Assembly: GCA_030619735.1 (NCBI GenBank)
Contig: JAUXAV010000018.1
Location: 1-13,943 of the forward strand
Direction of reading: 5' to 3'
Length of the DNA: 13,943 nucleotides
DNA from: Candidatus Aenigmatarchaeota archaeon
Lineage (GTDB): Archaea > Aenigmatarchaeota > Aenigmatarchaeia > QMZP01 > JAUXAV01
Shown here: piece after piece, positions 6,121 to 13,209 of the stretch
How positions within the stretch are numbered: position 1 is the first letter of the stretch
How the letters are laid out: the number at the start of each line of letters is the position of its first letter
Translations under genes and position numbers: made by a program
Notes under the pieces: model-generated
The model's input: the letters and a program-made list of their open reading frames with translations, nothing else
The model's database searches: none
What the model was told of the DNA's origin: nothing

Positions 6121-9100
6121 ATGAATAACATACGCAATACAATACATCAGGAAAGGGAAAGGCCCGAGTCTCCAGGCAGGCCGAGATCCGGATGGATATT
6201 CTCCTATGTCTGGTCTGAGCTGTTTTCATCCGGGAGATGGCCCTATTCCCTGTTGTGCATGTGCACCATAGCATTGGCGATTACCTATATCTTGCTTGCC
6301 GGATACTATGCCACAATCACCCATTTGCACAACAAGAAGACGGTCGAGAGCATGGGAACCAAGATTATAGTCAACTGCCCGGATATAAGAAACCCCTCAC
6401 TGATGTTTACCGATGAGAAGATTGAGGAGGAGTTCAGAAAAGACACCAGGATTGTGAGTCCCTACCCGAGAATCGAGCTTGGCATAAAGCTTAGCATTGC
6501 TCAGGAAGAGCCTGTAGTGGTCTATGCAGAGGGTTGCATACCGGATTCCCCTGTGACATATGAGAGGAACATGTATTCTGGAAGGGGTCTAAGCTCCCTG
6601 AAGGCAAGGGAGACTGTGCTAAGCGAGGCTCTTTACAGAAAGCTCTTTGGTCTGGGAAAACCCAGTGGCGAGGAAACGGTCAAGCTTTCTATTTCCAGGA
6701 CAGTCAACAGGGTAAAGCAGTACAATAATTTTAGGCTAAGGGTTGTGGGCATTCTCGAGAGGGGTCACTGGAGCAGGGTTTACATGCCGTTCAGGTTTCT
6801 TGAGTACCTTGATATGTGGTGCGATAACAGCATAGATAATGTGCCATCTGAAAGCGGTGATGTATCTTCTGTAATGCCTGGGCTTGCCTATAAATCCGGA
6901 ACACTCTTCGTCCCTGAGAATGTGACAGAGGAAGAATTGGAAGGGGAATGCAGGCACTGGAACATAGAAATCAGGGAAGAGGGCAGGCCGTTTTATGAGG
7001 TAATATGCGAAGACGAAAAGGTATGCTTAAGGGTTTCGCATAAAAACGGGAAACTGATTTACGAGCCCGGTATAAGGCAAATCTCTGATTCCCTGAAAGC
7101 AAAAACCATTGTGGAGCCTTCGCGTCTGGAACGTTTAGAGCTCTTCTTCGGCAGGTTCACTGATGAGGCAAGGGTTGTGGCTCTCATGCCTGAAGATGAG
7201 AGGATATCAGGGATAGGGTTTGGTAGCGGCATGAAACTCTCGGACATCATCGGGAGCGGACACGCCGCAGTTTCAGAGAGTTATGCAAAGCGTCTCAGGT
7301 TGAAGGGCAGGAATAAGAGATGCCCAAGCATGCTTTCAAACGGAACATCCCTGGTTTCCAATACCCTTTCCATAAAGGGTACAGTACCAGATAACATCCT
7401 TACTGATGAATGGGACATCATGTGCGGTATTGAGGAACTGGCCTTGCTGATGAACAGGCTTAAGGTAGAATACATGTGCCTTGTTTCAACCTCGGACAAG
7501 TATATGATTCCTAGACTGCAGAAAAAATACGGGAATGAAAACATGCATGTCTCGTCCAGGGATATCGCTGAGATACTTTACTTCAGGACTATAGAGGAGA
7601 AGAAATCCAGACAGTCAACGAAAAGCAGGAAGCTTCTTTCCTTTGAAGAATCAATTAAATACATAGCAAGCCTTGAACCAGGCAACATGGAGAAGATAAA
7701 CGCAGTCCCAGCGCTACCCGGCTACCAGGAGATATTCGCGGGCAATGTCGGGATGAGATACACTAGCTACACCGTGTGCATGCTTTTCATCCCTGATGAT
7801 TTTATTTCAGAGATACTTGTAAGGCAAAATATTAGTGTGGTGCCCAAAAAGGCCCGTCCAATGATTGCGGTGATTTCTGCAAAGGACCGCTTGGCAGGGA
7901 TAGCAGTCAGTAGAGCAGGGATTTGGGCAAAAGAAAAGGGCATCTCACTGGCATGCACTGTTTCTGGCGACCTGACATGCTTTATGCTTCCTGCATCACT
8001 GAAGGATAAGATTTGCCCAGATGCTGTGAAGGTGGGGTTCATAGGCGAGGCAAAACCAGCAGGATATACCCACCCTCCTCATTTGCTGAAAAATATAAAA
8101 GAATTCCAAAAGACAAAGTTTTCGCACAGGTCATACCTCTTTGCTTTACCGGGAAATAAGGAGGATATCCTGAAGGGAGTCTACTCATTCGAGAAGCCTT
8201 CACTCAAGATTGCCGAAGTGCTTCAGCTGCCTGATATCTCGAGAGGAGTGATGTTTGCTGTGGCAAGACCGGAGGAGATAGGCAGGCTTCCTTATGGATG
8301 GGCAAGGTATTACGCAAATAACCGTGTGATTGCCGGTCCTGGTTCTCTGAAGAGTGGCCTCCGTCTTGGCAGCGAAACCACCACTGCCATAGAAATGCTG
8401 AGGGACGGGGAATTTCCTGAGAGACTGGTGCTGCTCCCCCCTGACAGGATATGCAACAACAGAAACCTGATTGATAAAAGGGATTTGGGCTTCAGTTCAA
8501 TTGATATAGTATGCGATGCAATTGCCTTCGGATATACCCTCAATTCCCTCAAAGAGATTGACTGGGCCGAAACTGATTTTACCAGCAACATAGAATTCAG
8601 AGGGCTCACATGCTACGAATTCACGGATAATGAAAGAAATGACAGCGGGGAAATGAGGAAAGACCTTATAAACATGCTGAAAACCCGCTATCCCACCTTT
8701 GTGAATGTCAGTCCAAATATCTCGCTGCATGCCAAGCCTTCACAAGACAATGATTTCCTTAAGAAGTTCGAGGTTTTGGGCAGTTTCCCTGAGGATGTGA
8801 GAAGGTTTCAGGTTCAATTTAGGGAGGGGAACTGGCTCAAACCTGACAAGAACGGGATAATACTTCCGGCAGAGGTCTTGGCAGAGTTTGGCGGTCACGA
8901 AGAGCTCATAGGCAAGCAACTTGTTCTGAATTTTGAAAAAGAGATAAAGAGGTCTTTTGCTGAACCAGAGCTTAGCATACCCTTCAGGATTGACGGAATT
9001 GTTTCAGGCAACAGGGGCTACATCCCCCTCAACCTCGCCAAGCACCTAAGCCTCTGGCAGAGCAACAAGATAAGCTACCTTGAGTCAGGGAACAGGTTTA

Positions 9101-9699
9101 TAGTTCCGGTAGAGATATACAAGATAACGGGCTATTCGCAGTGCAACCTCTTCGTAAAGGATATCAGCATGCTGAAGTCTGTGGTGAATGAGCTGCAGGC
9201 CAGGGGCTACACGACCTATGACACACTTGGAAAACAGGAGGAGCTAAGAAGAATTTGGCACGCATTGATATTCATGGTGTTCCTCCTGATGTTCGGCACA
9301 ACAGTGAACGGCATCACAAACGTGAGCGTTATAACGCTCATGAACAACGAGAAGCACCTGCATGAGATAGGCAACCTGAAGGCATGGGGCGCAGGAAGCG
9401 ATGTTATAAGGGATATGTTCATCTACCAGAGCCTCATACTGGGTATAGGGGCATATGTTCTGGCTGTTGTCTTCAGCATACTCATTGAGCCAGTTATAAA
9501 GCCAACACTCCAGAAGGCGTTCTCCTCAATACCCTTTGAGGGCATGGCGACCTTCCCTATATATAGCTTTAAGATGTGGATGGTTTATGCACTTGCATTC
9601 CTTGTTTCTGTTGGCTGCTGCATGCTTTCCCTGGTTATCGCCTACTTAAGGGTAAGAAAGCTTTCGGTTGTTGATATCTTTAGGCATCAGTATTATTAA
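6121..9699 (+). CDS. Very large FtsX/MacB-like ABC permease with a roughly 980-residue outer domain
   Basis: This 1192-residue protein has one membrane helix near the N-terminus (about 41-64) and three near the C-terminus (about 1047-1070, 1099-1125, 1152-1178), the one-plus-three topology of MacB/LolC permeases. The last helices include the FtsX-typical stretch ending in RVRKLSVVDIFRHQYY, with the short cytoplasmic segment LKAWGAGSDVIRDMF between helices 2 and 3 as expected. The outer part, about 65-1045, is several times the roughly 200-250 residues usual for MacB. It seems to hold repeated MacB periplasmic-core-like units. The clearest are at 161-233 (VLSEALYRKLFG to MPFRFLEYLDMW) and 911-979 (IILPAEVLAEFGG to YIPLNLAKHLSLW), with a weaker one near 381-440. 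SD AAAGGAGGT (6106-6114) fixes the ATG. It pairs with the ATPase just upstream. The size suggests binding of a large partner, possibly the vWA protein. Confidence 0.92.
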   Translation: MNNIRNTIHQERERPESPGRPRSGWIFSYVWSELFSSGRWPYSLLCMCTIALAITYILLAGYYATITHLHNKKTVESMGTKIIVNCPDIRNPSLMFTDEKIEEEFRKDTRIVSPYPRIELGIKLSIAQEEPVVVYAEGCIPDSPVTYERNMYSGRGLSSLKARETVLSEALYRKLFGLGKPSGEETVKLSISRTVNRVKQYNNFRLRVVGILERGHWSRVYMPFRFLEYLDMWCDNSIDNVPSESGDVSSVMPGLAYKSGTLFVPENVTEEELEGECRHWNIEIREEGRPFYEVICEDEKVCLRVSHKNGKLIYEPGIRQISDSLKAKTIVEPSRLERLELFFGRFTDEARVVALMPEDERISGIGFGSGMKLSDIIGSGHAAVSESYAKRLRLKGRNKRCPSMLSNGTSLVSNTLSIKGTVPDNILTDEWDIMCGIEELALLMNRLKVEYMCLVSTSDKYMIPRLQKKYGNENMHVSSRDIAEILYFRTIEEKKSRQSTKSRKLLSFEESIKYIASLEPGNMEKINAVPALPGYQEIFAGNVGMRYTSYTVCMLFIPDDFISEILVRQNISVVPKKARPMIAVISAKDRLAGIAVSRAGIWAKEKGISLACTVSGDLTCFMLPASLKDKICPDAVKVGFIGEAKPAGYTHPPHLLKNIKEFQKTKFSHRSYLFALPGNKEDILKGVYSFEKPSLKIAEVLQLPDISRGVMFAVARPEEIGRLPYGWARYYANNRVIAGPGSLKSGLRLGSETTTAIEMLRDGEFPERLVLLPPDRICNNRNLIDKRDLGFSSIDIVCDAIAFGYTLNSLKEIDWAETDFTSNIEFRGLTCYEFTDNERNDSGEMRKDLINMLKTRYPTFVNVSPNISLHAKPSQDNDFLKKFEVLGSFPEDVRRFQVQFREGNWLKPDKNGIILPAEVLAEFGGHEELIGKQLVLNFEKEIKRSFAEPELSIPFRIDGIVSGNRGYIPLNLAKHLSLWQSNKISYLESGNRFIVPVEIYKITGYSQCNLFVKDISMLKSVVNELQARGYTTYDTLGKQEELRRIWHALIFMVFLLMFGTTVNGITNVSVITLMNNEKHLHEIGNLKAWGAGSDVIRDMFIYQSLILGIGAYVLAVVFSILIEPVIKPTLQKAFSSIPFEGMATFPIYSFKMWMVYALAFLVSVGCCMLSLVIAYLRVRKLSVVDIFRHQYY

Positions 9700-9705
9700 C
9701 GTGAA

Positions 9706-9731
9706 AGGAGATTGTATTAGGAGATTGTATT
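9706..9731 (+). repeat. Tandem duplicated SD region before the coiled-coil gene
   Basis: The 13-base unit AGGAGATTGTATT occurs at 9706-9718 and again, unchanged, at 9719-9731, ending at the ATG of the next gene. Each copy carries AGGAG. The second is eight bases from the start and is the working SD; the first is 21 bases away and too far for the same ATG. Confidence 0.9.
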
Positions 9732-10436
9732 ATGAAAAATGAAAACAATACAGAAAAGGTAAATGCCCCGCCCAAGATAGTAGTAAAGCAGGGGTTTGGT
9801 TTCGGGTCCCTGGTGTTCGTGCTGATTCTTGGTCTGCTTGCAGGCAGCGTTCTGACCTGTAAATACAGAGACACCATGGATAGCTTCATAAAGAAGGGGT
9901 CTGAAAAAATTGGTGTTTTGTTTGGACAGATACAGGGTAAAAAGGATAATCCGCAGCCAGTGGTAGTGACCAAAAGGGTCAATAAGGCGGAAATAATTGC
10001 AGCCCTGAGGACCATTAGAGCATATGTTGGGCCCATCAGAGGGGAAATTGAGATACTGGAGACCGAAAGGAATAGAGAACTCTTGATGCACAACATACTC
10101 ATAAACCAGGAAGGTAAGTCCGAGGATTTCATAGACTGCAGGAGACTGAAAGACAGGGCAGATAAGATTCAAACGGAGATTGATGCCAGAAAATCCGAGA
10201 CAGGGGATTACATTAATGTTGAGACAGAGCTTAAACTGGTCCTTGATGAAATGGTTACAGAAGGTTATGAAAGCACCAGAGATCCCCGGGCTTCCGAGGT
10301 CCTTGAAAATGCCAAGATGCTTGCCATTAAAGCCGGCTTTGAACAGGAGTTGAAACGGCAGCTGGAACAGGGAAGTATGATACCTGATGAAGAATGGGAA
10401 AAAGAGAGCAGAACATTAAGACTGGCTGAAGACTAA
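9732..10436 (+). CDS. Membrane-anchored coiled-coil protein of unknown function
   Basis: This 234-residue protein has a short polar N-terminus, one membrane segment at about 23-42 (GFGSLVFVLILGLLAGSVL) and then a basic, mostly helical body. Helical stretches at about 84-150 and 150-215, rich in Glu, Arg and Leu, suggest a coiled coil or helical bundle. I see no enzyme motif and do not recognise a family. The charges on both sides of the membrane segment are similar, with more Lys/Arg after it, so a cytoplasmic C-terminus is possible but not certain. It sits 32 bases after the permease and 17 before the AAA+ ATPase, which makes it a candidate adaptor linking that ATPase to the membrane, or its substrate. 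An ESCRT-III-like or PspA-like role cannot be supported from the sequence alone. Confidence 0.85.
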   Translation: MKNENNTEKVNAPPKIVVKQGFGFGSLVFVLILGLLAGSVLTCKYRDTMDSFIKKGSEKIGVLFGQIQGKKDNPQPVVVTKRVNKAEIIAALRTIRAYVGPIRGEIEILETERNRELLMHNILINQEGKSEDFIDCRRLKDRADKIQTEIDARKSETGDYINVETELKLVLDEMVTEGYESTRDPRASEVLENAKMLAIKAGFEQELKRQLEQGSMIPDEEWEKESRTLRLAED

Positions 10437-10453
10437 GAAAGGAGGTATCCCCA

Positions 10454-11542
10454 ATGAAAAGAAGACACAGAAACATTGCACTACCGGGGTCTTCCAGAAG
10501 GAAATGGGCCAGAAGGGGCAGGGCTGTTGGAGATTTTGCAACTTCCCTCCTCTTCTCTGTTTCCGAAGGCATCGTTGATTTCGGAATCTATTGCAGCAAG
10601 AGGACAGCTTCAGGCATCTCTGCCATGCGCCGCCGCAAGGCTGCTGCACAAAGCAACGCCAGGGGCAAGGTTTTGAAAGAGGAGCCTATGTTCAGGTCGG
10701 TTGACAAGCGCGAGGTAGAGAATGTAACCTTTGATGATGTCGTGGGCCTTGAGAAAGCAAAGAGGCAGATAATGCAGCGTGTGATCCTCCCTCTCAGGCA
10801 CAGGGATAAAGCAAGGATACTGAAGATTGCAAAGGGCGGGGGCATGCTGCTTATCGGCCCTCCGGGCAATGGCAAGACCATGCTGGCAAAGGCCGTTGCC
10901 AATGAGGTCAATGCGGTGTTCTTCCATATAAAGCCCAGCGACATAATAAGGCACAGCATGGGCGTTTCCGCAAACCGTATCTCCGAGCTGTTCAGGATTC
11001 TGAGGAGATACAGGCTTGCCGTTCTCTTTATGGACGATGTTGACGGGCTTATCAGGTCCCGTTCCAGCTCTTCTGTGATAATGAACAGTATCATTACGCA
11101 GTATCTGGTGGAAACAGACGGTCTTGAGAGCAGTTCTGGTGACAATATCCTGCTCATAATCGCTGCCACGAACAAACCGGAGGTCATTGATGAAGCTACG
11201 AAGAGGTATGGCAGATTTGACGAGCAGATATTCATAGGACTGCCTGGCATCAATGCCAGAGAGCTTATACTCAGGAAGAACATGGAGGATGTCCCTGCCT
11301 CTGAAGGCATAGACTTCAGGCATTTGGCTGAGAGGGCCAGGCTGTTCTCAGGGGCAGACCTCAAGGGCCTTGTCGACAAAGCCAAGCAGAGGACCTTTGA
11401 CCGCAGCATCCGGCTTAAGGGCAGGAATACCGTGAGCGCAGTCTCCATGGAAGACTTCGAGGTAGCGCTTGGGAATTTCGGGCCAAGCGTTAGCAGGTCA
11501 GAACTGCAAAAGTATGGTGTAAAGTTTGATGATTGTTCGTAA
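10454..11542 (+). CDS. Single-domain AAA+ ATPase, Vps4/Cdc48/FtsH-like core
   Basis: This 362-residue protein has one classical AAA module at about 88-345. VTFDDVVGLEKAK starts the fold and Walker A is GPPGNGKT at 135-142. Walker B is LFMDDVD at 191-197, where the usual catalytic Glu is Asp195. Sensor 1 is AATN at 237-240. The second region of homology ends in RYGRFD (251-256), with both arginine fingers in the p97-type spacing. The lid contains the usual FSGADLKGLV (298-307). The first 85 residues are very basic with a short amphipathic stretch (27-46), perhaps binding membrane or partner. There is no second AAA module and no HExxH peptidase domain, so it is not FtsH. Proteins of this type unfold or remodel others as hexamers. 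Its neighbours suggest a target in the operon's membrane complex. A near-consensus SD GAAAGGAGGT precedes the ATG. Confidence 0.93.
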   Translation: MKRRHRNIALPGSSRRKWARRGRAVGDFATSLLFSVSEGIVDFGIYCSKRTASGISAMRRRKAAAQSNARGKVLKEEPMFRSVDKREVENVTFDDVVGLEKAKRQIMQRVILPLRHRDKARILKIAKGGGMLLIGPPGNGKTMLAKAVANEVNAVFFHIKPSDIIRHSMGVSANRISELFRILRRYRLAVLFMDDVDGLIRSRSSSSVIMNSIITQYLVETDGLESSSGDNILLIIAATNKPEVIDEATKRYGRFDEQIFIGLPGINARELILRKNMEDVPASEGIDFRHLAERARLFSGADLKGLVDKAKQRTFDRSIRLKGRNTVSAVSMEDFEVALGNFGPSVSRSELQKYGVKFDDCS

Positions 11543-11570
11543 ACCTTATTCTGACAAAAGGAGGTGAAAT

Positions 11571-12254
11571 ATGAATAGTTTTAGCGAATTACTGCTTATA
11601 CTGTTACTGTTTACACTTGTGTGGGTTTTCTGGGAGAGCATCTTCATCTACCCCATAAAGCTACTCACTATCCTTTTCCATGAGGCAGGACATGCCCTTG
11701 CAGCAGTGGCTACAGGAGGCAAGGTAAAGGCGATAGTGATTAACAAGAGACTGGGAGGTCTCACCCTGCACCAGGGCGGAAACAGATTCCTGATATTGAA
11801 TGCAGGATACCTCGGCAGCATATTGCTGGGATTCCTGTTCTTCTACCTGACCTATACAAAGGCAGGGGAACATGTGCTTACGCTCACAGGACTATTGATG
11901 CTGCTCCTGGCATTGCTATGGGTTAAAACAGCATTTACAATGGGTTTCTGCATATTAACGGGAATGCTGCTCATTGCTGCCGGGGTTTTCCTTACCGGTG
12001 CACTTGAGAATTTCATCGCAAGGTTCATAGGCCTGTCCTGCATCCTCTACTCCGTTATCGAAATCAGCAAATACAGGAAGATGCTTGAATATTGCCGAGG
12101 CCAATGCGGAACCGATGCGGAGCAGTTGCAGAGCCTGACAGGAGTGCATGCAATGGGATGGGCAATTGCCTGGAGCATACTATCCTTCGGGGTCCTGCTC
12201 ATGCTTGCGAACCTGATGATAACAGGAAGCCTTTTCCTGATGGAAGGGAGGTGA
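11571..12254 (+). CDS. M50B-like integral membrane zinc metallopeptidase
   Basis: This 227-residue protein is mostly membrane helices, about five or six. The zinc site HEAGH (37-41) sits in a membrane helix and is followed by ALAAVATGGKVKAI, the typical HExxHxxxxxxTGG pattern of M50B (PF13398-type) peptidases. NAGYLGSILLG at 77-87 is also characteristic. A likely third zinc ligand is Asp182 in TDAEQLQSLTG, followed by a Trp-rich helix, which matches the SDa-type motif I recall for the family. The protein therefore looks catalytically complete. Family members cut in or near membranes, and some act in regulated proteolysis. Possible targets are the neighbouring single-pass proteins, but this is inferred from position. 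A near-perfect SD AAAAGGAGGTGA (11556-11567) precedes the ATG, so translation should be strong. Confidence 0.9.
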   Translation: MNSFSELLLILLLFTLVWVFWESIFIYPIKLLTILFHEAGHALAAVATGGKVKAIVINKRLGGLTLHQGGNRFLILNAGYLGSILLGFLFFYLTYTKAGEHVLTLTGLLMLLLALLWVKTAFTMGFCILTGMLLIAAGVFLTGALENFIARFIGLSCILYSVIEISKYRKMLEYCRGQCGTDAEQLQSLTGVHAMGWAIAWSILSFGVLLMLANLMITGSLFLMEGR

Positions 12255-12255
12255 T
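12246..12255 (+). promoter_or_regulatory. SD of the nuclease gene inside the end of the peptidase gene
   Basis: GGGAGGTGAT overlaps the last codons and the TGA (12252-12254) of the peptidase gene and lies five bases before the GTG at 12261. It is nearly the full anti-SD complement, supports the GTG start and implies translational coupling of the two genes. Confidence 0.8.
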
Positions 12256-12260
12256 AAAGT

Positions 12261-12926
12261 GTGAGCAGGCAAAAATTAGAAAGACTAATGCGGGCGCTCA
12301 ACAGGCTGGATGATGCGATTATCCATACCCCTGGCAGGGAGTTCAGCAAGAGGAAAAGCGGCAGACCCGTAATTGATGCCCTGAATGCCCTGGACAGATG
12401 GGTTTTCTCGTTCATCCGCGGTGGTCCCAGAAGACCTCCCATGAAGAGAACAGGCAACCGGTTTTTGGACTGGCTTAACAGGTGCAAATACAGGTTAGAG
12501 CAGCTTTGGGACAAGCTTGACACCAGGGTATTGTATGGTGGAAGAGGCATAAGGACCAAATCAGGGGTCAGGGTAAGAACCAAGGCAGAGAAACGGATAG
12601 CAGAGATGCTTGATAAACACCGCATCACCTACAGGTATGAGAAGCCTTTGAGACTCGAAGGTATTAAACTTCATCCAGATTTCTACCTGCCAAGAGAGAA
12701 TGTTTACATTGAGTTCTGGGGTCTGGTTGATAATGATAAATACTGCTCCATAATGAGAAGAAAGGTTGCACTTTACAGGAAGCACGGGATAAATGTGATT
12801 TCCATTTACCCCAGCCATATGCACAACCTTGAGCAGAACCTTGCCAGGCTCTACAAGAAGGCTATGGGAAAGGAGTTCCCAGAAGGGATTAAAGCTTTTA
12901 AACCTTCGCAACAAAATTTTAAGTAA
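12261..12926 (+). CDS. PD-(D/E)XK nuclease-like protein with basic N-terminal region
   Basis: This 221-residue protein starts at GTG. Residues 1-100 are basic and helical with no family I recognise. Residues about 105-205 match a small PD-(D/E)XK nuclease fold. They show a conserved Glu110 in RTKAEKRIAEML, YEKPL at 126-130, the metal-binding PDF at 139-141, IEFWG at 150-154 and a Lys168 in the following helix. The pattern E, PDF, IExWG and then a Tyr and Lys in the next helix is known from nuclease domains attached to UvrD-like helicases and from stand-alone proteins. The Lys of the motif appears to have moved to the helix, as in several families of this fold, so activity is plausible. It probably cuts DNA, but its target is unknown. 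It is the last of the seven tightly spaced genes and is coupled to the peptidase gene. Confidence 0.82.
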   Translation: MSRQKLERLMRALNRLDDAIIHTPGREFSKRKSGRPVIDALNALDRWVFSFIRGGPRRPPMKRTGNRFLDWLNRCKYRLEQLWDKLDTRVLYGGRGIRTKSGVRVRTKAEKRIAEMLDKHRITYRYEKPLRLEGIKLHPDFYLPRENVYIEFWGLVDNDKYCSIMRRKVALYRKHGINVISIYPSHMHNLEQNLARLYKKAMGKEFPEGIKAFKPSQQNFK

Positions 12927-13209
12927 GTGAAGTTTCACTCTCATGCTTATTCAATTAGATACGCAAATCATACGTTCAATAGGAGTCAAGGGTAATTTGA
13001 TTCCTTTAAGGTAAAGTGAAGAGGACTCACGTATTTGTTTCTGTAAATTTTTCCTTAACCGCAAGCTAAGCCAACATCTCTCTGGATTGTCTGGCGTGAG
13101 TCTCGGGTAGAAAGGAGGTTAATTTTTCGAAAATCCCCCAGACAGACAAGACAGGATTATTGAGGAAGCTTGCCAGCCTAACACTTTTATGTAGAAAGGA
13201 AGGTGTACC
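12927..13209. other. Intergenic region after the seven-gene run
   Basis: This 283-base gap ends the tight gene run and probably holds the control region of the next gene. Just before it, within the end of the nuclease gene, is the TATA-like AAGCTTTTAAA (about 12892-12902). A short repeat GTGAA/TTCAC lies at about 12928-12939. GTCTGG (13089-13094) and CCAGAC (13138-13143) are complementary and flank an SD-like site and the palindrome TTTTCGAAAA (13124-13133). No convincing coding region is seen. Confidence 0.5.
13111..13118 (+). promoter_or_regulatory. SD-like site without a start codon
   Basis: AAAGGAGG at 13111-13118 is as good as the working SD sites of this window, but no ATG, GTG or TTG lies 4-12 bases after it. 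It sits between the arms GTCTGG and CCAGAC, so it may be a remnant of a lost gene start or part of a leader element. Confidence 0.35.

Noticed and set aside
10588..11448. 286-codon open frame on the minus strand inside the AAA+ gene
   Set aside because: It is Ser/Leu-rich as expected from reading AGR- and ATA-rich codons backwards, and the plus strand encodes intact AAA motifs.
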